Of a stretch of DNA of 64,000 bases, positions 1 through 7,852 are shown one piece after another (positions within the stretch are counted from its first letter, which is position 1; every line of letters starts with the position of its first letter). The translations under genes were made by a program, and so were the position numbers. This DNA is from Palsa-504 sp963744005. Lineage in GTDB: Bacteria; Actinomycetota; Actinomycetes; Streptosporangiales; Streptosporangiaceae. The DNA lies in contig CAVURU010000004.1 in the NCBI GenBank assembly GCA_963744005.1, positions 1,267,834 to 1,331,833 on the forward strand, read 5' to 3'. The notes below the pieces were generated by a model. It did no database searches. It was not told the origin of the DNA and saw nothing but the letters and a program-made list of their open reading frames with translations.

Positions 1-630
1 GATGCCCGGGCCGACCAGTACATCGAGTTCGCGGTGGACGGCGCCAAGCGCATGCAGGCCCTGATCAACGACCTGCTCGCCTACAGCCGGGTGGGCCGCT
101 CCGACCGCGAGGCCGCCCTGGTCTCCAGCGACGCCGCCCTGGCCCAGGCCCGGGCTAACGTGGCCGAGCAGATGGAGCAGACCGGCGCCACCATCGAGTC
201 CGGGTCCCTGCCGCTGGTGCTGGCCGAGATGTCGCTGCTGATCGCGGTCTTCCAGAACCTGATCGGCAACGCGCTGAAGTTCAACGGCGGCCGGCCCCCG
301 CGGATCGTGATCACCGCCCGCCGGGACGAGGCGTCCTGGCTGTTCTCGGTCTCCGACAACGGCATCGGCGTCGAACCGGAGTACGCCGAGCGCATCTTTG
401 TCATCTTCCAGCGGCTGCACGAGCGGTCCGCCTACGCCGGCACCGGCATCGGCCTGGCCATGACCCGCAAGATCGTCGAGTACTTCGGCGGCAAGATCTG
501 GCTCGACACCGCCTACACCGGCGGCACCCGGTTCTGCTTCACCCTGCCGGTGCCGCCGGAGACCCTGCCCCCCGAGCAAGCAACAGAGCAAGCATCAGAA
601 CAGGCATCAGATAAGGAGACCCATGGCTAA
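1..630 (+). CDS. Sensor histidine kinase, C-terminal part (5' end outside window)
   Basis: The reading frame is open from base 1, so the gene begins upstream of the window. The visible part holds the end of a phytochrome-type HisKA helix (EFAVDGAKRMQ, INDLLAYSRV) and a full ATP-binding HATPase_c domain with N box (QNLIGNALKF), G1 (DNGIGVE) and G2 (GTGIGLAM). The phospho-accepting His lies in the missing part. The protein should autophosphorylate and pass phosphate to the receiver protein encoded immediately downstream, which overlaps it by 8 bases. The C-terminal tail is a degenerate glutamine/alanine repeat (EQATEQASEQASDK), probably disordered. The input domains are not visible, so the stimulus is unknown. 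Confidence 0.93.
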   Translation, partial: DARADQYIEFAVDGAKRMQALINDLLAYSRVGRSDREAALVSSDAALAQARANVAEQMEQTGATIESGSLPLVLAEMSLLIAVFQNLIGNALKFNGGRPPRIVITARRDEASWLFSVSDNGIGVEPEYAERIFVIFQRLHERSAYAGTGIGLAMTRKIVEYFGGKIWLDTAYTGGTRFCFTLPVPPETLPPEQATEQASEQASDKETHG

Positions 631-1066
631 CTGCGGCCGTTCCGACGCGGTCGACGTGCTCTTGGTCGAGGACGACGAGGGCGACGTCCTGATGACCAGG
701 GAGGCCTTCGAGCACTACAAGATCACCAACCAGCTGCACGTCGTCCCCGACGGGGAAGCCGCCCTGGCCTTCCTGCGCCGGACCGGGCCGTACGCCGACG
801 CGCCCCGCCCCGGGCTGATCCTGCTCGACGTCAACCTGCCCCGGCGCAACGGGCTGGAGGTGCTCGCCGAGCTGAAGCAGGACCCGGACCTGCTGCTCAT
901 CCCGGTGGTCATCCTGACCACCTCGCGGGCCGAGGAGGACATCCTGCGCAGCTACTCGCTGCACGCCAACGCGTTCGTGACCAAGCCGGTCGACTTCGAG
1001 CAATTCATCGAGGCCATCAGGCAGATCGACAATTTCTTCCTGACCCTGGTCTGCCTGCCCGTCTGA
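623..1066 (+). CDS. Single-domain response regulator (Rcp1-type receiver)
   Basis: A 147-residue stand-alone receiver with no output domain. The acidic pair is D18/D19, the phosphorylation site is D69 (LILLDVNLP), the switch Thr is near residue 99-100 (ILTTSR), and K121 is the conserved Lys (FVTKP). The loop between strand 3 and helix 3 and the N-terminal VEDDEGD pattern match cyanobacterial Rcp1 and other partners of phytochrome-like kinases. The ATG lies inside the end of the kinase gene and has an AAGGAG ribosome site at 613-618, which implies translational coupling. With no DNA-binding domain it probably acts by phosphotransfer or protein contact. Confidence 0.93.
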   Translation: MANCGRSDAVDVLLVEDDEGDVLMTREAFEHYKITNQLHVVPDGEAALAFLRRTGPYADAPRPGLILLDVNLPRRNGLEVLAELKQDPDLLLIPVVILTTSRAEEDILRSYSLHANAFVTKPVDFEQFIEAIRQIDNFFLTLVCLPV

Positions 1067-1130
1067 CCCGTAGCATCGTGAGCGCCGCTAAGGACCCGCC
1101 GGCGCCGCAGAGGACCCGAAGGAGTGCCCT

Positions 1131-1874
1131 ATGTACGATGCCATCCTGGCCGAGTCGGTCACCATACGAGGCGACAGCGGCGACGAGATCGAGGCCTACC
1201 TGGCCCGGCCGATGAGCCCGGGCCCGCACGGCGGCGTCGTGGTCCTGCACCACATGCCCGGGTACGACGAGCAGACCAAGGAGATCTCCCGTACCTTCGC
1301 CGTGCACGGCTACAACGCGATCGTGCCGAACCTCTACCACCGCGAGGCCCCCGGCGCCGCCCCCGACGACGCCGCGGCCACCGCGCGCGCCCAGGGCGGC
1401 GTGCCGGACACCAGGCTGCCCGGCGAGGTGGCCGGCGCGGCCGCCTACCTCCGCGGCCTGAGCACCGCCAACGGCAAGGTCGGCGTCATCGGCTACTGCT
1501 CGGGCGGCCGCCAGACGGTGCTGGCCGCGGCCAGCCTGCCGCTGGACGCGGCGGTGGACTGCTACGGCGGCCTGGTCACCGGCACCCCGCCGGAGGGCTC
1601 GGTCATGAGCATGTTCAAGCCGATCAAGCACCTGGTCAAGGACGTGTCCTGCCCGCTGCTCGGGCTGTTCGGCATGGATGACGCCTACCCCTCGCCTGAG
1701 CACGTCGCGGAGCTCGAGGACGAGCTCAAGGCGCACGGCAAGACGTATGAGTTCCACTCCTACGAGGGCGCCGGCCACGGCTTCTTCTCCGTCAACCGCC
1801 CGTCCTACCGGCCCGAGGCGGCGATGGACGGCTGGAGCCACATCTTCACCTGGTTCGGCCGCTACCTGTCCTGA
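1131..1874 (+). CDS. Dienelactone hydrolase family protein
   Basis: A 247-residue cytoplasmic alpha/beta hydrolase of the dienelactone hydrolase family, which opens lactones such as 4-carboxymethylenebut-2-en-4-olide. The catalytic triad is visible: C123 in the nucleophile elbow GYCSGG, an Asp at D183 or D184 (GMDDAYPSP), and H216 (GAGHGFF). A GAAGGAG site at 1118-1124 supports the ATG at 1131. The length matches the family. No other aromatic-degradation genes are next to it, so the true substrate is open; many family members act on other esters or lactones. Confidence 0.9.
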   Translation: MYDAILAESVTIRGDSGDEIEAYLARPMSPGPHGGVVVLHHMPGYDEQTKEISRTFAVHGYNAIVPNLYHREAPGAAPDDAAATARAQGGVPDTRLPGEVAGAAAYLRGLSTANGKVGVIGYCSGGRQTVLAAASLPLDAAVDCYGGLVTGTPPEGSVMSMFKPIKHLVKDVSCPLLGLFGMDDAYPSPEHVAELEDELKAHGKTYEFHSYEGAGHGFFSVNRPSYRPEAAMDGWSHIFTWFGRYLS

Positions 1875-1966
1875 TCATCCCGCCCGCGGGGTATCTGCGG
1901 CCCGGGGCGTTCCTCCGTGTCAGTAACAGCCGGCAACCAGCCGCGTTACGGCCGAAGGAGAGCCCC

Positions 1967-2401
1967 ATGACCACGCCAGCATTCAATTCCCTCAGCAGCC
2001 AGCACTGGGCTCACTTCACCGACGCCCAGCAGCGCCAGGTCTACGTCTTGTCCGGGACCTGCATCCTGGACCCGGTCCCGTTCGGCCCGCAGGACGGCAG
2101 CCGGTGGCAGCACGGGCAGACCAGCTTCGCGGTCCCGGTGCCCGACCTGCCTGCGGGTCAGGGCCTGGTCGTCCAGCAGTGGGCGCCGGCCGTCCTGCTC
2201 GGCTCGATCCAGAACGACGGAGTCTCCAACAACGCCGGCTGGGCCGTCGACGACTTCGACCTGCAGGTCGGTGAGGGCCCGGACCCGAACGTCTACCCGG
2301 TGTTCAACTACGCCATCGGCGACACCGACGGCTCCATGCGCCGCGTGGCCTACATGGTCACCGTGATCGGGTACTACGCTGAGCTGCCGATCATCCAGTG
2401 A
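1967..2401 (+). CDS. Hypothetical protein, 144 residues
   Basis: The frame has strong actinobacterial codon bias and a GAAGGAG site ahead of the ATG at 1967, so it is very likely real. I do not recognise the family. The protein is soluble, with no signal peptide or membrane segment, and is rich in Trp, Tyr, Asp and Gln. It has several predicted strand-like stretches (GQTSFAVPVPDL, RRVAYMVTVIGYYAEL), which suggest a compact beta-rich domain of the kind seen in secreted-like or phage-like modules, but this is only an impression. It is preceded by a possible own promoter in the 90-base gap after the hydrolase and faces the aldo/keto reductase gene convergently. Confidence 0.7.
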   Translation: MTTPAFNSLSSQHWAHFTDAQQRQVYVLSGTCILDPVPFGPQDGSRWQHGQTSFAVPVPDLPAGQGLVVQQWAPAVLLGSIQNDGVSNNAGWAVDDFDLQVGEGPDPNVYPVFNYAIGDTDGSMRRVAYMVTVIGYYAELPIIQ

Positions 2402-2402
2402 G

Positions 2403-3428
2403 TCAGGAGGCGCTGGAGCCGGCCCAGATGTTGATGCCGGACTCCACCGCGTCGCGGTCGATGGCGGCCAGCTCGTCCGCGCTGAAGTCGGCCCGGCCCG
2501 CGGCGGCCAGGTTCTCCTCCAGCTGGGCTACGCTGCTCGCGCCGATCAGCGCCGAGGTCACCCGGGGGTCGCGCAGCACCCAGGAGATGGCCAGCTGGGC
2601 CAGCGTCTGGCCGCGGCCCCGGGCCAGCTCGCCCAGGGCCCGGACGTGCGCCAGCGTCGGCGCCGAGATCTGATCCTGCGCCAGCGACCCGTTAAGGCTG
2701 GCCCGCGACCCGGCGGGCACCCCGCCCAGGTACTTGCCGGTCAGCAGTCCCTGGGCCAGCGGCGAGAACGCGATGCAGCCCGCGCCCTCGCGGGCCAGCA
2801 CGTCCAGCAGGCCGCCCTCGATCCACCGGTTCAGCATCGAGTACGACGGCTGGTGGATCAGCAGCGGCGTGCCCAGCTGGCGGAGCAGGCTGGCGGCCTG
2901 CTCGGACCGCTCGGCCGAGTACGAGGAGATCCCGGCGTACAGGGCTTTTCCCGAACGGACGGCGGTGTCCAGCGCGCCCATCGTCTCTTCCAGCGGCGTA
3001 TCCGGGTCGAACCGGTGGGAGTAGAAGATGTCGACATAGTCCACGCCCATCCGGCGCAGCGACTGGTCCAGGCTGGCCAGCAGGTACTTACGCGAACCCC
3101 ACTCGCCGTATGGCCCGGGCCACATGTCGTACCCGGCCTTGGTCGAGATGATCAGCTCGTCGCGGTACGGGCGCAGGTCCTCGCGCAGGATGCGGCCGAA
3201 GTTGACCTCGGCCGAGCCGTTCGGCGGTCCGTAGTTGTTGGCCAGGTCGAAGTGCGTGACGCCCAGGTCGAACGCCCGGCGGATGATGGCCCGCTGGTCC
3301 TCGAGGGGCGTGCCGTCGCCGAAGTTCTGCCAGAGCCCCAGCGAGATCTCGGGCAGCTTGATGCCGCTGCGCCCGCAGCGGCGGTAGGGGAGCAGGCCGT
3401 AACGGCCGTCGGCGGCTTCGTACGTCAT
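2403..3428 (-). CDS. Aldo/keto reductase (YghZ/Gpr-like)
   Basis: A 341-residue NADPH-dependent aldo/keto reductase closest in pattern to L-glyceraldehyde-3-phosphate reductase (YghZ, AKR14). The catalytic tetrad is complete: D61 (FDLANNYG), Y66, K97 (STKAGYD) and H138 (YSHRFD). The family-specific stretch ANNYGPPNGSAE and the substrate loop MWPGPYGEWGSRK are present. It probably detoxifies small aldehydes or acts in sugar metabolism. It is divergently arranged with the DUF6295 gene, with an 86-base gap holding both promoters. The C-terminus ends in a typical NADP-phosphate loop region (IGASSVAQLEENL). Confidence 0.92.
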   Translation of the reverse strand: MTYEAADGRYGLLPYRRCGRSGIKLPEISLGLWQNFGDGTPLEDQRAIIRRAFDLGVTHFDLANNYGPPNGSAEVNFGRILREDLRPYRDELIISTKAGYDMWPGPYGEWGSRKYLLASLDQSLRRMGVDYVDIFYSHRFDPDTPLEETMGALDTAVRSGKALYAGISSYSAERSEQAASLLRQLGTPLLIHQPSYSMLNRWIEGGLLDVLAREGAGCIAFSPLAQGLLTGKYLGGVPAGSRASLNGSLAQDQISAPTLAHVRALGELARGRGQTLAQLAISWVLRDPRVTSALIGASSVAQLEENLAAAGRADFSADELAAIDRDAVESGINIWAGSSAS

Positions 3429-3514
3429 CCCGGCAGTGTTTCATCTCTCCGGGCCTCCGGGAGGTGGCGGCCCGCGCCGCGCCTGTTATGGTCCAGGGAG
3501 GGAAAGGAGCCGCG

Positions 3515-3778
3515 ATGTGCACGTACCTGACCGAGAAGATCGCGATCGCCGGCAGCGGGAAGGGGCCGTCCGGCTGGTTCAGCGTGACCGACGCGACGGT
3601 GTACTTCGACCATCCGGTGCACGCCCCGGCCGAGCACACCCTCAACATCGACTTCGTCGCCCCGGCTAACGGGCCCTCGGCCCGGGTCGCGGTGGAGCTC
3701 ACCGCGGAGTCGGCCCGGTCCCTGATCAAGGCCATCCAGGCCACTTTGGACTCCGCGCCCGCCGGCCTCGCCGACTAG
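3515..3778 (+). CDS. DUF6295 family protein
   Basis: An 87-residue protein beginning MCTYLTEKIAIAGSGKG. The pattern GWFSVTDATVYFDHPVHAP, AEHTLNIDF and SARVAVELT is the conserved core I recall as DUF6295 in actinobacteria. An in-frame GTG or ATG further upstream (3464) exists, but the ATG at 3515 has a strong AAAGGAG site at 3504-3510 and gives the family N-terminus. It is soluble and small. Its function is unknown; the His residues in FDHPVHAPAEH could bind metal, which is inference. Confidence 0.85.
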   Translation: MCTYLTEKIAIAGSGKGPSGWFSVTDATVYFDHPVHAPAEHTLNIDFVAPANGPSARVAVELTAESARSLIKAIQATLDSAPAGLAD

Positions 3779-3869
3779 CGCTCCCGGCGCCTCCGCAGCA
3801 CCGCGAAATGTCGGTGCCGCGTGCGACTATGCCTATGCGGCAACGGTTTCACGAGATGGAGGCGGCGGA

Positions 3870-5111
3870 ATGCGGTTCGTGGTGGAGCGCGATGCGCTAG
3901 CTGAGGCGGTCGCCTGGATAGCGCGCTCGCTGCCGTCCCGGCCCGTGCTGCCGGTGCTGTCCGGGCTCCTGCTGCAGGCCGAGACGGGCGTGCTGACCCT
4001 GTCCTGCTTCGACTACGAGGTGTCGGCCCGGATCAGCATCGACGCGGACGTGTCGCAGCCGGGCACCACGCTGGTGCCGGGCCGGCTGCTGGCCGAGATC
4101 ACCCGCAGCCTGCCGGGCCACCCGGTAGAGGTCGACGACGCGGACGACGTGACCCTGACCTGCGGGCCGGTCTCGTTCAGCCTGGTCACCCTGCCCGTTT
4201 CCGACTATCCCCGGCTGCCGGAGCTGCCCGGGCTGGCCGGCACCGTGGACGGCGGCGCGCTGGCCACCGCCATCGGCCAGGTCGCCCCGGCAGCCAGCCG
4301 CGACGACACGCTGCCCGTGATCACCGGGGTCAACCTGGAGATCGAGGGCGACACGATCACGCTGGTGGCCACCGACCGGTACCGGCTGGCCATCCGGGAG
4401 CTGGGCTGGCATCCGGCTGGGCCCCCTGGGCCCCCTGGGCCCCCTGGGCCTGTCGGCCGCAGCACCCTGCTGGTCCCGGCCAAGACGCTGGCCGACGCGG
4501 CCCGGATGATGGCCCCCGGCGTCCCGGTCCGGATCCTGACCCGCGGCGCGGGCGAGGACGGCCCGCGGGCCGGCGACGCGATGATCGGCTTCGAATCCGG
4601 CGGGCGGCGGCTGACCACCCGGCTGATCGGCGGCGACTACATCAAGTACAGCTCCAAGTTCCCGGCCGACTTCGGCAGCTGCGGCGATATGCCCGCCGTG
4701 TCGCTGGCCGAGGCCGTCCGGCGGGTCGCGCTGGTCGCCGAGCGGGGCAGCTCGGTCCGGCTCTCGTTCGAGCCGGGCCGGGTCGTCATCGAGGCCGGGA
4801 CCAAGGGCCAGGCGCGGGCCCGGGAGACAGTGACCGCCGACTTCACCGGCGAGGAATCCGCGATCGCGTTCAGCCCGCAGTACCTGCTCGACGGCCTGTC
4901 CGCGGCCTTGTCCGCCGCCTCGGGCGTCCCGCCCGCGGCCGGCCCTGATCAGGCCGCCCCGGCTCCGGCCGAGGGTCGCATCCGGCTGCAGTTCACCAGC
5001 CCGACCAAGCCCGCTCTCATCACCGGTACCTCGGGCTCCGCCGCCGACGGCAGGGACGAGCCGGACTACCGCTACCTGGTCGTGCCGCTGCGCGCGCTAG
5101 CCAGCGCCTGA
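3870..5111 (+). CDS. dnaN: DNA polymerase III beta-clamp paralogue
   Basis: A 413-residue sliding-clamp protein with three clamp domains: N-terminal MRFVVERDALAEAVAW, central LPVITGVNLEIEGDTITLVATDRYRLA, and C-terminal domain ending YRYLVVPLRALASA. It should form a ring on DNA that tethers polymerases and repair factors. It lacks the usual dnaA/recF neighbours, so it is probably a second, accessory clamp; actinomycetes such as Streptomyces are known to carry extra DnaN-like genes. Odd features are a collagen-like GPPGPPGPPGP insert at about residues 184-194, encoded by a 9-base tandem repeat; a Pro/Ala-rich insert near residue 355; and a C-terminus unlike the usual MPVR(L) end. An alternative is a DnaN-like specialised clamp for repair or stress. 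Confidence 0.88.
   Translation: MRFVVERDALAEAVAWIARSLPSRPVLPVLSGLLLQAETGVLTLSCFDYEVSARISIDADVSQPGTTLVPGRLLAEITRSLPGHPVEVDDADDVTLTCGPVSFSLVTLPVSDYPRLPELPGLAGTVDGGALATAIGQVAPAASRDDTLPVITGVNLEIEGDTITLVATDRYRLAIRELGWHPAGPPGPPGPPGPVGRSTLLVPAKTLADAARMMAPGVPVRILTRGAGEDGPRAGDAMIGFESGGRRLTTRLIGGDYIKYSSKFPADFGSCGDMPAVSLAEAVRRVALVAERGSSVRLSFEPGRVVIEAGTKGQARARETVTADFTGEESAIAFSPQYLLDGLSAALSAASGVPPAAGPDQAAPAPAEGRIRLQFTSPTKPALITGTSGSAADGRDEPDYRYLVVPLRALASA
4417..4450 (+). repeat. 9-base tandem repeat CTGGGCCCC (about 3.8 copies) inside the clamp gene
   Basis: Three exact copies and one partial copy of CTGGGCCCC run in frame and encode the Gly-Pro-Pro triplets of the clamp insert. Copy-number change by slippage would keep the frame and only lengthen the linker between the central-domain strands. 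Confidence 0.9.
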
Positions 5112-5117
5112 GCCTGC

Positions 5118-5570
5118 CTAGCGTCCCGAGCCGGGGAAGTACGTCCCGTAGTAGGCGTGCCGCGACATGTACACCATCATCAGCATCCAGGTCGCCATCA
5201 CGAACAGCAGCAGGGCCAGCACCACGTAGCGTCCTGCGTCGTGGTCGAGCGCGGCCTCGTGCGGGACGGCGGGATCGGCGCGCGTCAGCCGGGGCAGGTC
5301 GGCCATGAGGCTCTCGATATGGCCCTGCGTCTTGGCCGCCAGCGCCAGGTCGATCCGCTCGCTCAGCTCGTCGAGGGTCAGCCGGCCGGCCGCGAAATGC
5401 TCCCGCAGCTGGCTCATGGTCGCGTCCCGCTCCACGTCCCCGATCCGCAGGTCGTGGTCATACTGGCTGGCACTGGGCACGCGCCATCCCGGTACGAGCT
5501 GCTCCCGCGGCTGCCCCGCGTCAGGATCGTGTTCTAGCATTCCCGTTCGGACGTCATATCGCCTCGTCAT
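5118..5570 (-). CDS. DUF1707 membrane protein
   Basis: About 150 residues from the ATG at 5570; a TTG at 5609 would add 13 residues without family likeness. The DUF1707 domain (DLRIGDVERDATMSQLREHF, then GRLTLDELSERIDLALAA and LMADLP) is followed by one or two hydrophobic helices (YVVLALLLFVMATWMLMMVY) and a short polar tail. DUF1707 is an actinobacterial SHOCT-like domain of unknown function, commonly N-terminal to membrane segments. The gene is convergent with the clamp gene and stands next to another DUF1707 gene on the same strand, so the two are probably tandem paralogues. Confidence 0.85.
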   Translation of the reverse strand: MTRRYDVRTGMLEHDPDAGQPREQLVPGWRVPSASQYDHDLRIGDVERDATMSQLREHFAAGRLTLDELSERIDLALAAKTQGHIESLMADLPRLTRADPAVPHEAALDHDAGRYVVLALLLFVMATWMLMMVYMSRHAYYGTYFPGSGR

Positions 5571-5660
5571 AGCGGTTCCGGGGTTCACTGAGCCGACTAC
5601 CTTCTTCAACGATAAGTCGGCGAAGCTCCATGCGGAACCCGGGAGGGGCCTGAATCAGCG

Positions 5661-6170
5661 TCAGAAGCGCGGGCCCCGCGAGCCCCGGCCCCGGCCGCGC
5701 GGTCCGCGGCCGCGTCCGCCGCCCAGCCCGAACAGCCGCTTGAGGAACCCGATCGCGGCCAGGATCAGCACCACGGCCAGCGGCGACCCGCCGCCGATGC
5801 CGAAGAGCATCACCGCGCTCGCGATCAGCAGCACCCACACCAGCGCCATGGTCGGCGCGAAGGCTGACGGCCGGTGCCGGTGCCCGGAATCGCCGCCGTA
5901 CCCCCAGCCCGGCCGCCCGGCCGGATCCCGGCTGCCCTGCCACCCCGAGCCGCCGAACTCCGCGCCCGCCCCGGTGAACGGGCGCGCCACGTGCGGCAGG
6001 TCACGCATGACCGCGGTGAGGTCGGCTCTGGTCTTGGCCGCGAACGTCTGGTCCAGGCGCTCGTTGAGCTCCTCCAGGGTGAGCCGGCCGTCCGCGAAGT
6101 GCTCCCGCAGCTGGGCCGCGATTGCCTCGCGGTCGGCGTCTCCGACGCGCAGGTTATATCCCGAAGCCAT
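5661..6170 (-). CDS. DUF1707 membrane protein, Gly/Arg-rich tail
   Basis: 169 residues. An ATG at 6170 preceded by GGAGGG decides the start over longer frames. The DUF1707 domain (LRVGDADREAIAAQLREHF, GRLTLEELNERLDQTFAAKT) is at residues 6-55, a Gly-rich linker follows, then two hydrophobic helices (ALVWVLLIASAVMLFGI and LAVVLILAAIGFL), and the tail is a basic Gly/Arg stretch (GRGRGPRGRGRG). The tail could bind nucleic acid or phospholipid headgroups; this is inference. It lies upstream of its paralogue at 5118-5570 with a 90-base gap, and its promoter probably lies in 6171-6294. Confidence 0.87.
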   Translation of the reverse strand: MASGYNLRVGDADREAIAAQLREHFADGRLTLEELNERLDQTFAAKTRADLTAVMRDLPHVARPFTGAGAEFGGSGWQGSRDPAGRPGWGYGGDSGHRHRPSAFAPTMALVWVLLIASAVMLFGIGGGSPLAVVLILAAIGFLKRLFGLGGGRGRGPRGRGRGSRGPRF

Positions 6171-6294
6171 CGTGCCCTCCGTAAAGGAACCCAGGGGAGT
6201 TCCAGGCCTCCACGATATGTCTCGAATAATCGGACGGCAAGCCGAAACCCGCCTCGCGAGCAAGCCTGAAAGCTTTCGTTCCGCCGCCTCTGCG

Positions 6295-7797
6295 TCAGCC
6301 GGGTAAGCCCTGAACGCGCCGGGCCGCGGGCAGGCCCATCAGCGCCGCCAGCGGCAGCGCGCTGCGCGGCGTGTAGGCCATCCGCCACAGCCCGCCGTGC
6401 GCGGCCGCGTGCGCCTCGTCCTGGGCCGGGTCCGCCGACCCTGGCCGTCCGGCCTGCAGGTCGTAGACCAGCAGCGCGGCCATGAGCGCCCTGGTCGTGT
6501 CGGCGTCGAAGGCCTCCACCCCGAACCGGGCCGCCCCGGCGTAGGCGGCCGCCAGCACCCGGTTCTTGAGCACCGAACGGGTCCGGGTCGGCGGGGCGAC
6601 GTTCATCGACACCACCGCGCCGTCCTCCCGGGCCGCCGTGGCCCGCCACCGGTGGACCCGCTTGGCCAGCGCGTAGTTCGGCCCCTGCTGCGGGATCAGG
6701 CTGTCGCAGACGCCGGCCGTCGTGCCGGGCGGGTAGGCGCGGCGCAGCAGCCGCCCGGCGGAGACGGCTCGCAGCGGCCAGCCGCCCATCCTGGCCGCCG
6801 CCGGCCGGCCCGCGTAGGCCCGGGCCGACTGGGCCACCGCGTCGGCCGGCACCGCGAACACGTCGGTCGGCGTGGCCAGGAACGCGAGCGCCACGTCGTC
6901 CCGCCCGGCCGCCACCCGCACGGTCAGCGCGTCGACCGCGGCGGCCAGCTGCACGTTCGCCGCGCCGTCGGCGTAGACGTAGTTGCCCAGGACCAGCGGG
7001 CCCGCCGCGGCGGCCAGCCAGTCCGCCGCGGCCGGGATGTCATCGGTAAGGTCCAGCCCGGCCCGGCGGGCCAGGTCCGCCTCCGCCCCGGTCTGCGCCG
7101 CCCCGGTCACCGGCACCACCAACGTCCCGGCGCTGGCCCGGGCCGTGGCCAGCACCCGCTCCCACAGCGCGGGCCGGGGCAGGTCCACCCCGATCACCCG
7201 GGCCCCCCAGCCCAGCAGCACCGGCAGCGGCCCGATCTCGGCGCCCGCCCCGAGCACCACCACCGTCCGGCCGTCCAGGGCCAGCCAGTCCGGGTGGGCG
7301 GCCACCGCCCGCACCGCCTCGGCGCACGACGGCTCGATCACCCCGGCCGTCACCCAGGCCTGCAGCCGGGCGGCCAGCGCCTCTCCCCGCAGCCGCTCGC
7401 CCCGGTACGGCACCGACAGCTCCCGCTCGGGCGTGCCCGTTCCCGCCACCTCGACGCCGTCCAGCTTCGACCGGGCCGGGGCCGCCGCCGCCGCGGCCAG
7501 GCCGGCCTCGGCGCCGTCGGGACCGATGAACCGCATCCGCTGATGCAGCGCCTCCAGCCCGTCCCGGGCCACCGACACCGTGGCCTGCCGGGAACCCAGG
7601 GCCGCCTCGATGAGCCTGCGGAAGTGCACCGGGTAGGCGGTGCGCCACTTGGCCTCCTGCCCGGCGGCCCGGGCCCCGCCCGGGTCGACCCGGGCCAGCG
7701 CGTCGGCCACCACCGCCCGTCCCAGCGCTGCCGTGCTCCTGCGCCCGTCCGCCGAGGCCGGGAACGCCACTCCGGCCGGCTCGGCCCTGCTGCTCAT
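6295..7797 (-). CDS. Conserved hypothetical protein with Rossmann-like core
   Basis: 500 residues from the ATG at 7797. I do not recognise a named family. The middle of the protein holds a dinucleotide- or SAM-binding-like signature (RTVVVLGAGAEIGPLP, then ARVIGVDLPRP), and a later stretch GPLVLGNYVYADGAANVQLAAAVD resembles a Rossmann-fold second half. The C-terminal third is helical and Ala-rich and includes conserved-looking LIPQQGPNYALAKRVHRWRA. There is no signal peptide or membrane segment. The gene is divergent from the LuxR-type regulator at 7853 with only 55 bases between them, so it may be that regulator's target. A dehydrogenase or methyltransferase role is possible but unproven. 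Confidence 0.75.
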   Translation of the reverse strand: MSSRAEPAGVAFPASADGRRSTAALGRAVVADALARVDPGGARAAGQEAKWRTAYPVHFRRLIEAALGSRQATVSVARDGLEALHQRMRFIGPDGAEAGLAAAAAAPARSKLDGVEVAGTGTPERELSVPYRGERLRGEALAARLQAWVTAGVIEPSCAEAVRAVAAHPDWLALDGRTVVVLGAGAEIGPLPVLLGWGARVIGVDLPRPALWERVLATARASAGTLVVPVTGAAQTGAEADLARRAGLDLTDDIPAAADWLAAAAGPLVLGNYVYADGAANVQLAAAVDALTVRVAAGRDDVALAFLATPTDVFAVPADAVAQSARAYAGRPAAARMGGWPLRAVSAGRLLRRAYPPGTTAGVCDSLIPQQGPNYALAKRVHRWRATAAREDGAVVSMNVAPPTRTRSVLKNRVLAAAYAGAARFGVEAFDADTTRALMAALLVYDLQAGRPGSADPAQDEAHAAAHGGLWRMAYTPRSALPLAALMGLPAARRVQGLPG

Positions 7798-7852
7798 CAG
7801 ACCATCATCTACGCGGGCCCGGCCGGGCGCCAGCAGGCGATAATGGACATTC

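Noticed and set aside
4417..4450. Possible CRISPR or phage-like direct repeats in the clamp gene
   Set aside because: Units are only 9 bases, have no spacers and encode in-frame Gly-Pro-Pro triplets.
6397..7842. Long plus-strand frame extending the LuxR-type regulator upstream
   Set aside because: It is antisense to the well-supported 500-residue gene at 6295-7797 and consists of Arg/Gly/Pro/His-rich shadow sequence.
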